Below, piece after piece: positions 1-5,274 of a stretch of DNA of 5,322 bases (positions are counted from its first letter, which is position 1; each line of letters begins with the position of its first letter). Position numbers and translations under genes: made by a program. Source of the stretch: Desulfobacteraceae bacterium (GTDB lineage Bacteria; Desulfobacterota; Desulfobacteria; Desulfobacterales; BuS5); NCBI GenBank assembly GCA_030642865.1, contig DAOWMW010000114.1, forward strand, positions 1 through 5,322, given 5' to 3'. The notes below the pieces were generated by a model. That model saw nothing but the letters and a program-made list of their open reading frames with translations, searched no databases and was not told the DNA's origin.

Positions 1-47
1 ACATGATAGAAGGCTCCGGGATAGGTTATTCTCAAGGGACGAGCCAT
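1..47 (-). CDS. IS200-like (Y1/REP-associated tyrosine) transposase, N-terminal fragment cut by window edge
   Basis: Reading leftwards from an ATG at 47-45, the 15 complete codons give MARPLRITYPGAFYH, and the frame is open to the window edge. This closely resembles the conserved beginning of Y1_Tnp-family transposases (MARPLRIEYPGA-YHV, as I recall it), single-strand DNA transposases that act through a catalytic tyrosine and an HUH metal site. Those catalytic parts lie outside the window, so intactness cannot be judged. An AGGA ribosome binding site lies at 54-57, six bases before the start, and a strong promoter lies at 83-111, so the gene looks properly equipped for expression. Whether it is a mobile insertion sequence or a domesticated REP-associated transposase cannot be told from this end. 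Identification rests on a short but characteristic peptide. Confidence 0.65.
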   Translation of the reverse strand, partial: MARPLRITYPGAFYH

Positions 48-82
48 TATCGATCCTTTTTGCTGTTAATTTGATAATGAAT

Positions 83-111
83 CTTATAGCCTTTTACATG
101 CTATTTGTCAA
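83..111 (-). promoter_or_regulatory. sigma-70-type promoter for the left-edge transposase
   Basis: On the minus strand TTGACA (106-111) is followed after exactly 17 bases by TATAAG (83-88). This is a full-consensus -35 box and a five-of-six -10 box at ideal spacing. Transcription would start near position 76, about 30 bases before the ATG at 47, giving a short leader with an AGGA ribosome binding site. It points away from the acyl-CoA dehydrogenase and out of the window, so it serves the transposase gene. Confidence 0.6.
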
Positions 112-131
112 GAATGAAGACCTGACCCCTA

Positions 132-1280
132 CTAAGCCTTTACCCCTAAAGCTTTGGCAATTCCTGTTCTCTGCATCTGGGATGAGCCTGCGCTCACTGT
201 TAATACCCTGGAGTCCCTGAAGTGGCGCTGCATTTCATATTCCATGGTATATCCATATCCACCCATTATCTGCATCCCCTGGTTTGCGACCTTAACATAG
301 GTTTCAGAGCCGAATAATTTGGCCATGCTGACCTCTTTCATGCATGGAATCCCCTGATCATGCATCCATATGGCTCTTTGTGTTAATAAACGGGCCGCAT
401 CTATTTCTGTCTGCATGTCGGCAAGCATGTGGGCTATGGCCTGGAAAGAGGCGATGGGTTTGCCGAACTGTTGTCTTTTTTTTGCATAATCCAACGCAAG
501 ATCCATGGCAGCCTGGGCAGAGCCGTTGTAGGAGGAACATGCAAAGAGTCTTTCCAGTTCAAGTCCTGATATCAATATTTTCATACCATTGTTTAATTTG
601 CCCACAAGATTTGTTTTGGGTACGCGTACATTATCCAAAAAAACTTCACAAGTATGAATCATTTTTCTTGCAAGGGTCTTGATTCTTGTAATTGTAACTC
701 CTTTTATATCATTTGGAACCAGGATCAGACTTATTCCTTTATGCTTTGGAAGCTCTTCATCTGTTCGTACAAAAACGCACATGGTGGTATTATCAATGTC
801 AGCAGCAGTCTGAAATGTTTTTTGCCCGTTTATAACCCAGGAATCTCCGTCCAATACTGCTGTTGTGGAGAGGGCAGCAGCGTCAGATCCTGCGTCGGGT
901 TCTGAAATTGCTATGGATAATCTTTGTTTTCCGTTTATTACACCTGGAATATAATAATCTTTCTGCTCCTGAGTACCATGTTTAAGAACAATTAGTCCAC
1001 AAAAAACAGTCAGGCCAAATCCAGCTGTAATTTCAAAGGAAAAACGGGCCATCTCTTCTGCCATCAGTATGAAATCGGTGGAACTTAATCCACTTCCGCC
1101 GTATTCTTCAGGATAAGCAAGACCAAACCAGCCTAGTTTTGCCATTTTTTTATAAAGCTTATACGGATAGGCTTCTTCTTCATCCTGCTTTCGTAAAAAT
1201 TCGACAGTACATTCTTTTTTCATAAAATCGTTCACGCTTTTTTTAAGCATTTTCTGTTCAGTTGATAATCCGAAATCCAT
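132..1280 (-). CDS. acyl-CoA dehydrogenase family flavoprotein with the catalytic Glu at the isovaleryl/long-chain position
   Basis: This is a 382-residue protein of usual acyl-CoA dehydrogenase length. These FAD enzymes form alpha,beta double bonds in acyl-CoA thioesters and pass electrons to electron-transfer flavoprotein; some relatives work as enoyl-CoA reductases. Both family signatures are present: AISEPDAGSD at residues 124-133 (FAD/substrate loop) and Q337-x2-GG-x-GY...R352-x3-D356 near the C-terminus. RQQFGKP (269-275) is the FAD-contacting motif. The usual catalytic Glu before G-S/T-S is Ala364 (SAGSSQMQR), as in isovaleryl-CoA dehydrogenase. Glu243 in GLELERLF aligns with that enzyme's helix-G base (GLDLERLV), so the active site is probably relocated, not dead. 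The start at 1280 is chosen over an in-frame codon at 1322 because MDFGLSTEQ is the typical family beginning and a TGGAG site sits seven bases upstream. Substrate unknown; the protein may belong to branched-chain or aromatic acid degradation, or be a CaiA-like reductase. It is a single gene transcribed divergently from the purine cluster. Confidence 0.95.
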   Translation of the reverse strand: MDFGLSTEQKMLKKSVNDFMKKECTVEFLRKQDEEEAYPYKLYKKMAKLGWFGLAYPEEYGGSGLSSTDFILMAEEMARFSFEITAGFGLTVFCGLIVLKHGTQEQKDYYIPGVINGKQRLSIAISEPDAGSDAAALSTTAVLDGDSWVINGQKTFQTAADIDNTTMCVFVRTDEELPKHKGISLILVPNDIKGVTITRIKTLARKMIHTCEVFLDNVRVPKTNLVGKLNNGMKILISGLELERLFACSSYNGSAQAAMDLALDYAKKRQQFGKPIASFQAIAHMLADMQTEIDAARLLTQRAIWMHDQGIPCMKEVSMAKLFGSETYVKVANQGMQIMGGYGYTMEYEMQRHFRDSRVLTVSAGSSQMQRTGIAKALGVKA

Positions 1281-1287
1281 AAATGAT

Positions 1288-1292
1288 CTCCA
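1288..1292 (-). promoter_or_regulatory. ribosome binding site that fixes the acyl-CoA dehydrogenase start
   Basis: The minus strand reads TGGAG here, seven bases before the ATG at 1280-1278. No comparable site precedes the upstream in-frame start at 1322, which would add 14 residues unlike the family. This supports the shorter protein. Confidence 0.7.
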
Positions 1293-1375
1293 TAAAAAAT
1301 TGTATTGAATTGAATTTGCCACTCAACCCATAGCTGTAAAGCACATTAAAATCATATAAAACAATAAATTGTCAT

Positions 1376-1405
1376 ATTATAATATTATAACTAAACTAAT
1401 ATCAA
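1376..1405 (-). promoter_or_regulatory. candidate promoter for the acyl-CoA dehydrogenase, overlapping a 14-bp palindrome
   Basis: On the minus strand TTGATA (1400-1405) and TATAAT (1376-1381) are separated by 18 bases, a good sigma-70 match that would leave a leader of roughly 90 bases. A second TATAAT lies at 1384-1389 but is too close to this -35. The stretch 1377-1390 is a perfect 14-bp palindrome, TTATAATATTATAA, which overlaps the -10. Because the region is very AT-rich, both could arise by base composition, so confidence is moderate. The rest of the divergent intergenic region (1281-1552) shows no recognisable riboswitch or RNA. Confidence 0.4.
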
Positions 1406-1519
1406 CATATGATTTGAACAGGTTTTAGTATCAAAATCCTAAATTTCTCGTCTTTTTTGTAATTTTTTGATAGGTTGTTGTTTTTTAGTATGTTGTGGCA
1501 TTCAAATTATTTGACAATC

Positions 1520-1525
1520 TATAAT
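1520..1525 (+). promoter_or_regulatory. possible -10 box for the decarboxylase-purine cluster
   Basis: A perfect TATAAT lies 27 bases before the ATG at 1553, and transcription from it would give a leader of about 20 bases. No good -35 hexamer is found at 16-18 bases upstream (around 1497-1502 the sequence is GGCATT), so this is weak evidence. If real, it rules out the longer reading frame beginning at 1475 or 1490, since the promoter would lie inside it. Confidence 0.3.
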
Positions 1526-1552
1526 ATCTGTTTTCGGAAAAATATATTTTAT

Positions 1553-2524
1553 ATGGAAGGATTAGAAAGACAAATCTGTAATCAGAAAACAGGGGAGTTT
1601 GAAGGCCCTGAAAAGAGACTTGAAATTATACTTCATTCAAAACAGCATAAAGCCTGGTTAAATAGTGATGCAGTCTGGGAAGGTGTTGTCAGGGCGGTGG
1701 GTGCCTCTGTTATAAGTAAAGTATCAAACGAATATATCAATTCATATTTATTGTCTGAATCGAGTCTTTTTATCTGGAATGACCGGATTCTTTTGATTAC
1801 ATGCGGCAGTACGGCTCCTGTTTTAGCTTTGCCTGAAATTTTGAATATTATAAAAAAACAGAATATAACCTTCATTTTTTATGAAAGGAAAAAAAACAGT
1901 TTTTCCGGCAAAAAACTGTTTTTGGAGGATGCTGCCTATATTACAAAATTTTTTAAAGGAAAAACTTTCCAGTTTAGTGTAAATGGTCAGTGTTATATGG
2001 ATATTTTTTATTCCCCGTGCAATGGGCCTCTTGTGAGCTGGCCCCAGTCTCTTCAACTTTTTATGTATAACCTGGATCGCTCTGCAATGGAAAATTTTTA
2101 CCAAAAAGAATCAAATACGCTCCAGCAGGCTCCATCTGTACTGGGGCTTGACCAATTATATCCTGGTGCTGTCACGGATGCTCATATGTTCTCGCCGTGT
2201 GGTTATTCAATAAATGGAATTATGGATAATAACTACTTTGCCATCCATGTTACGCCACAGCCCGAAGGCTCTTACTCAAGTTTTGATACCAGCATAATTA
2301 ACAAAGAGTCTGTTTTTATGATAGAAAAGGTTATATCCATTTTTAAACCTGAAAAATATTCCCTTTTTCTTAAAACAGATTTAAAAAAAAACCATCTGAA
2401 ATTTCATTCAATTATTACAGATGCTGTGGGGGAGATGAATCCCGGAAGCAGTAATGATTTAATGAATAAGACCATTCTGGTCCCTGGTTGTGCGGCTACA
2501 TTTTTATATTCGGGGAGCTTATAA
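1553..2524 (+). CDS. speD: S-adenosylmethionine decarboxylase, eukaryotic (AMD1-like) type
   Basis: This 323-residue protein aligns over its whole length, from memory, with the 334-residue human enzyme. That pyruvoyl enzyme makes decarboxylated AdoMet, the aminopropyl donor for spermidine. Preserved: FEGPEK at 16-21 (Glu17 and Glu20 match human Glu8 and Glu11), the self-cleavage site LSES|SLF with Glu69|Ser70 (human Glu67|Ser68), Cys84 in TCGST (human Cys82), PCGYSING with Ser219 (human Ser229) and His232 in IHVTP (human His243). Cleavage should give a beta chain of 69 residues and a pyruvoyl alpha chain of 254. Altered: human Glu247 (AdoMet ribose contact) is Gln236, and putrescine-pocket residues Lys80, Asp174, Glu178 and Glu256 become Ile82, missing or Pro, Gln168 and Asp245, so putrescine activation is unlikely. 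The start at 1553 is the last Met before the conserved domain; earlier starts at 1475 (TTG) and 1490 (ATG) add unrelated sequence. The ribosome binding site is poor. First gene of the cluster, nine bases before the HD gene. Confidence 0.92.
   Translation: MEGLERQICNQKTGEFEGPEKRLEIILHSKQHKAWLNSDAVWEGVVRAVGASVISKVSNEYINSYLLSESSLFIWNDRILLITCGSTAPVLALPEILNIIKKQNITFIFYERKKNSFSGKKLFLEDAAYITKFFKGKTFQFSVNGQCYMDIFYSPCNGPLVSWPQSLQLFMYNLDRSAMENFYQKESNTLQQAPSVLGLDQLYPGAVTDAHMFSPCGYSINGIMDNNYFAIHVTPQPEGSYSSFDTSIINKESVFMIEKVISIFKPEKYSLFLKTDLKKNHLKFHSIITDAVGEMNPGSSNDLMNKTILVPGCAATFLYSGSL
1892..1923 (+). repeat. perfect 13-bp inverted repeat with 6-base loop inside the decarboxylase gene
   Basis: The arm AAAAACAGTTTTT (1892-1904) is followed by the loop CCGGCA (1905-1910) and the exact complement AAAAACTGTTTTT (1911-1923). 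The RNA hairpin ends in five U residues and begins with an A-run, resembling a weak, AT-rich bidirectional terminator. It lies in the codons for a lysine-rich stretch (about residues 113-124) where the human enzyme has a variable loop. It could attenuate expression of the downstream genes or simply be low-complexity sequence. Confidence 0.5.
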
Positions 2525-2533
2525 AAAAAGAAT

Positions 2534-3181
2534 ATGGACAGATCAGAGCTATTAGAGGAAAAGGTTAAAAAAATTGCGCAGGATTTGTTAAAGGGTTCAA
2601 TGAGGAGCCACAATTGGGATCATACTGCCCGCGTGGTGGAGCTGTGCCGCCGCATGGGACGTCCCATGGCCGATATGGATGTACTTTTAACTGCTGCCTA
2701 TCTCCATGATATTGGACGGGATGACCAGGATTCTTCCAAAGGTTTTCTTTGTCACGCAAAAGAAGGGGCAAGGATAGCCCTTCCCATAGTGAACCAGCTT
2801 CCTTTGTCAGAGGAGCAGAGAGAAAATATTATTCATTCCATCAGAACACACAGATTCAGGGGGAGTCATATTCCTGAAACCATTGAAGCAAAATTGTTAT
2901 ATGATGCAGATAAGCTCGATGCCATAGGGGCCGTTGGTATTGCAAGGGCGTTTCTTTTTGCAGGAGAACTGGGAGCACGACTTCATAATCCCGATATAAG
3001 GGTTGAAGATGCCATGGAGTATTCGGAAGATGATACAGGTTACAGGGAATACAGACTAAAGCTGTGTAAAATAAAAGAGCGACTTCTTACTGATGAGGGG
3101 AAAAAAATGGCTTTGGGCCGCCATTTATTTATGGAGAGTTTTTTTGTACAATTTCTTAAAGAATATAAAGGGGAAATCTAA
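2534..3181 (+). CDS. HD-domain phosphohydrolase, YedJ-like
   Basis: This 215-residue soluble protein belongs to the HD superfamily of metal-dependent phosphohydrolases. The metal-binding series is visible: His30 in SHNWDH, the His58-Asp59 doublet in AAYLHDIGR, and Asp126 in YDADKLDAIGAVGIARAF, with further histidines at 74, 101 and 106 that could complete a two-metal site. The order, spacing, length and C-terminal helical part resemble E. coli YedJ (231 residues), whose QDADRLEALGAIGLARVF segment is closely similar. The physiological substrate is not established for this family to my knowledge; nucleotides or phosphoesters are likely. No signal peptide or membrane segment is seen. The gene begins nine bases after the decarboxylase stop with only a weak ribosome binding site (GGGGAG is 16 bases upstream), suggesting translational coupling, and ends three bases before the cyclohydrolase start. 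A role linked to purine or AdoMet metabolism is inferred from position only. Confidence 0.9.
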   Translation: MDRSELLEEKVKKIAQDLLKGSMRSHNWDHTARVVELCRRMGRPMADMDVLLTAAYLHDIGRDDQDSSKGFLCHAKEGARIALPIVNQLPLSEEQRENIIHSIRTHRFRGSHIPETIEAKLLYDADKLDAIGAVGIARAFLFAGELGARLHNPDIRVEDAMEYSEDDTGYREYRLKLCKIKERLLTDEGKKMALGRHLFMESFFVQFLKEYKGEI

Positions 3182-3184
3182 TTC

Positions 3185-3856
3185 ATGAGTATTAACCACG
3201 TTGAAAAAACAGATGATTTTGTAAAAATAAAACATGTACTCATAAGTGTTTCTGATAAAAGCGGTCTTGATGATTTTGTTCCCGGCCTGGTCAGTATTAA
3301 TCCGGAGATAAAAATATTTTCAACAGGGGGGACATACAAAAAAATAAAAGAAATTCTGGGGAGCAGCTTTGAATCATATCTCACCCAGGTCTCGGATTAT
3401 ACTGGTCAGCAGGAGACCCAGGGGGGACTCGTTAAAACCCTTGATTTTAAAATATACCTGGGGCTTCTTACTGAAAAATATAATGATTCCCACCAGGAAG
3501 ACCTTAAGCGGACAGGAGCCGTTGCCCTGGATATGGTTGTTGTAAATCTCTATCCTTTTAAAGAAACAATAGCAAAACCGGATGTTACCCTGGAACAGGC
3601 CAGGGGAAATATAGATATCGGAGGCCCATGTATGATTAGAGCCTCTGCGAAAAATTTTTTAAGAGTCGCGTCTGTGGTAAACCCTTCTGATTATAAAATA
3701 ATCCTTTCCAGCCTTAAAGAACACCAGGGAGAACTTCCCCTTGAGATACGGTTTCAGCTTGCCAAAAATGCGTTTGAACATACCGCTGTGTATGATCGGA
3801 CCATTGCCGATTATCTGGCTGGTCAGTTTTATGATGATGTAAAAGAGTGTTATTAA
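3185..3856 (+). CDS. purH: stand-alone IMP cyclohydrolase (N-terminal half of PurH)
   Basis: This 223-residue protein corresponds to the MGS-like cyclohydrolase domain of bifunctional PurH, which closes the ring of FAICAR to give IMP, the last step of purine synthesis. Recognisable motifs are SVSDKSG (21-27), STGGT (46-50), VSDYTG (69-74), VVVNLYPF (118-125), NIDIGGP (142-148), RASAKN (152-157) and AFEHTAVYD (196-204). Compared with human ATIC from memory, the active-site equivalents Lys84 (Lys66), Tyr123 (Tyr104), Asp144 (Asp125) and Lys156 (Lys137) are kept. The usual GRVKTLHP-VHGG motif reads GGLVKTLDFKIYLG here, so the Arg64 position is Leu82 and the His-Pro pair is gone. The start is ATG with AAGGGG 11 bases upstream. 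The protein ends in its own stop, followed 15 bases later by the formyltransferase gene with its own ribosome binding site, so the split is genuine and not a frameshift. Confidence 0.93.
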   Translation: MSINHVEKTDDFVKIKHVLISVSDKSGLDDFVPGLVSINPEIKIFSTGGTYKKIKEILGSSFESYLTQVSDYTGQQETQGGLVKTLDFKIYLGLLTEKYNDSHQEDLKRTGAVALDMVVVNLYPFKETIAKPDVTLEQARGNIDIGGPCMIRASAKNFLRVASVVNPSDYKIILSSLKEHQGELPLEIRFQLAKNAFEHTAVYDRTIADYLAGQFYDDVKECY

Positions 3857-3871
3857 AAAGGAGCCTGAAAT

Positions 3872-5122
3872 ATGACTGATGATTTAAAAAAAATGTATAA
3901 AACAATAATGGATGATAACTTTCCTCCGAATTTAGAAATAAGCTTTGTGGATAATAATAAAAGACAGACTCTTTTTTATGAAAAGGTAACCTGGAAAATT
4001 GATAATATTGAAAAAGGTTTAAGGTACGGTGAAAATCCAGGGCAGGAGGCTGCGCTTTATAAGATGATAAATGGTAATCTTTTACTTGGTGAAACCCAGA
4101 CCATTGCGCCCGGCCGCTATTTAACCTCTGATATTGAACTTTTGCAGTCAGGGAAACATCCTGGAAAAACAAACCTTACAGATGCTGATAATGCTTTGAA
4201 TATTTTAAGGTATTTTACTGATAGGCCCATGGCTGTAATCGTAAAACATAACAATCCCTGCGGAGCCGCAGTATCCGATTCCCTGGAAAATGCTTACGCT
4301 AAAGCCTACATGGCAGACAGAGTGGCGGCCTTTGGCGGGTGTATAGCTGTGAACAAAGCTGTGGACAAGGCAACGGCAGAAGCTGTAAGCAGTCAGTATG
4401 CTGAGGTCCTGGTTGCCCCGGATTTTGAAGAGGGTGTAATCGATATTCTGGCTAAAAAAAAAAATTTAAGGGTTATCAGAATAAATAATATCAACTCTCT
4501 TCATACATTTGTGGGGAGCAGGGTGGTGGAATTTAAAAGCCTTATTGACGGAGGGATAATTTCACAATGGTCCTACCTTCCGACTGCCCGTTCAAAGGAA
4601 GACCTTAAACCTGCTGAAACCGAATATAAAGGTGAAAAATACAAAACCAAAAGGGAACCTTCGGACAAAGAATATGAAGATTTGCTATTTGGATGGCTTG
4701 TGGAGTCGGGAATCACTTCCAACTCTGTTATTTATGTTAAGGATCTTGCAACAGTGGGTATAGGTACCGGAGAGCAGGATAGAGTAGGGGTAGCTCAAAT
4801 TGCCAGGGACAAGGCCTATAGAAAACTTGGGGACAGGTATGCCTTTGAAAAATCAGGAATTTCCTATAATGACATGGAAGATTCTGAAGAAAAAAAAGAG
4901 ATTGATGCCATTGTGTTAAAAGAACGTGGCGGCCTTGTAGGTGCAGCCATGGTCAGTGACGCGTTTTTCCCCTTCAGGGACGGGATAGATGTGGGAATTA
5001 AAGAGGGAGTGTCCTGCGTAATTCAGCCTGGAGGTTCCACAAATGACTATCAATCCATTGAAGCATGCAATGAATCGGATGTTGCCATGGTCTTCACCGG
5101 CCAGAGAAGCTTTAAGCATTAA
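3872..5122 (+). CDS. purH: stand-alone AICAR formyltransferase (C-terminal half of PurH)
   Basis: This 416-residue protein matches the AICARFT domain of bifunctional PurH, which transfers the formyl group of 10-formyltetrahydrofolate to AICAR, the step just before the cyclohydrolase encoded upstream. Motifs in order: LRYGENPGQ (50-58), VKHNNPCG (124-131) with the catalytic pair Lys125-His126 (human Lys266-His267), RVAAFGGCIAVN (150-161), SNSVIYVK (283-290), GIGTGEQDRV (296-305), VSDAFFPFRDGID (361-373), VIQPGGS (383-389) and the C-terminal VAMVFTGQRSFKH, comparable to the end of E. coli PurH. About 49 residues precede LRYGENP, longer than the linker in fused PurH, as expected for an independently started protein. 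The start is well supported: AAGGAG at 3858-3863, eight bases before the ATG. An A11 run at 4454-4464 lies in codons for LAKKKNL. The gene is last in the cluster. All key residues appear intact. Confidence 0.95.
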   Translation: MTDDLKKMYKTIMDDNFPPNLEISFVDNNKRQTLFYEKVTWKIDNIEKGLRYGENPGQEAALYKMINGNLLLGETQTIAPGRYLTSDIELLQSGKHPGKTNLTDADNALNILRYFTDRPMAVIVKHNNPCGAAVSDSLENAYAKAYMADRVAAFGGCIAVNKAVDKATAEAVSSQYAEVLVAPDFEEGVIDILAKKKNLRVIRINNINSLHTFVGSRVVEFKSLIDGGIISQWSYLPTARSKEDLKPAETEYKGEKYKTKREPSDKEYEDLLFGWLVESGITSNSVIYVKDLATVGIGTGEQDRVGVAQIARDKAYRKLGDRYAFEKSGISYNDMEDSEEKKEIDAIVLKERGGLVGAAMVSDAFFPFRDGIDVGIKEGVSCVIQPGGSTNDYQSIEACNESDVAMVFTGQRSFKH

Positions 5123-5154
5123 AAAAACAGGTAACTTTTCAGTGGGTTATGTGT

Positions 5155-5171
5155 ACCAGGCTGGACCTGGT
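5155..5171 (+). terminator. small GC-rich hairpin after the purine cluster, possible terminator
   Basis: ACCAGG (5155-5160), the loop CTGGA and CCTGGT (5166-5171) form a 6-bp stem with four G-C pairs, 32 bases after the formyltransferase stop. Only a short, interrupted T-rich stretch follows, so this is not a textbook intrinsic terminator. It may be a weak or assisted one, or an mRNA 3'-end stabiliser. Confidence 0.3.
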
Positions 5172-5178
5172 TCTAATT

Positions 5179-5217
5179 TCGGCCATGTGCTGAGCTGTAG
5201 TGAAATTTGATGGCCGA
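5179..5217 (+). repeat. 8-bp perfect inverted repeat in the 3' intergenic region
   Basis: TCGGCCAT (5179-5186) is exactly complementary to ATGGCCGA (5210-5217) across a 23-base loop. An overlapping alternative pairing, AATTTC (5175-5180) with GAAATT (5202-5207), cannot form at the same time as the outer stem. No T-run follows. It could be an operator, a structured leader of the gene starting at 5275, or chance. Confidence 0.35.
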
Positions 5218-5274
5218 TGTTATGACCAACTCCTCCAGACTTTTTGAGACCTTATTAAAAGGATAATATCATAG

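Larger units (their letters stand above)
1..131 (-). mobile_element. probable 5' end of an IS200-like element abutting the acyl-CoA dehydrogenase stop codon
   Basis: The transposase start, its promoter and its leader fill the whole space up to the last base before the dehydrogenase stop codon (132-134). No terminator for the dehydrogenase is visible in between. The simplest reading is that an element carrying the transposase sits directly behind the dehydrogenase. A G-rich motif, AGGGGTCAGG on the minus strand (121-130), is the only candidate for a terminal sequence, and a similar AGGGGT occurs 17 bases away inside the dehydrogenase end (142-147). No clear terminal hairpin or target duplication can be seen, and the other end lies outside the window, so the boundary is a guess. 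Confidence 0.35.

Noticed and set aside
344..905. Two plus-strand open frames (344-682 and 654-905).
   Set aside because: They are antisense to the acyl-CoA dehydrogenase and give cysteine-rich low-complexity translations with no recognisable motif.
1281..1322. Longer N-terminus for the acyl-CoA dehydrogenase starting at 1322.
   Set aside because: The extra 14 residues do not resemble the family, and a good TGGAG site precedes the ATG at 1280.
1511..1516. TTGACA as a -35 box for the decarboxylase cluster.
   Set aside because: No -10-like hexamer lies 16-18 bases downstream (the sequence there is TTCGGAAA), and the TATAAT at 1520 is only three bases away.
1475..1552. Longer N-terminus for the decarboxylase (TTG at 1475 or ATG at 1490).
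   Set aside because: The added residues have no counterpart in AMD1-like enzymes, no ribosome binding site is evident, and a TATAAT lies inside. The choice is not certain because the site before 1553 is also weak.
3850..3875. Frameshift or nonsense mutation splitting a fused purH.
   Set aside because: The second gene has its own well-spaced AAGGAG and ATG, and an added N-terminal segment, and both halves retain intact motifs to their ends.
3714..4172. 152-codon open frame on the minus strand.
   Set aside because: It lies antisense across the end of the cyclohydrolase and the start of the formyltransferase, which are both well supported by motifs, and its translation resembles no protein I know.
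5244..5269. Promoter TTGAGA...TAATAT before the possible gene at 5275.
   Set aside because: The spacer is only 14 bases, and the -10 candidate would sit almost on top of the start codon.
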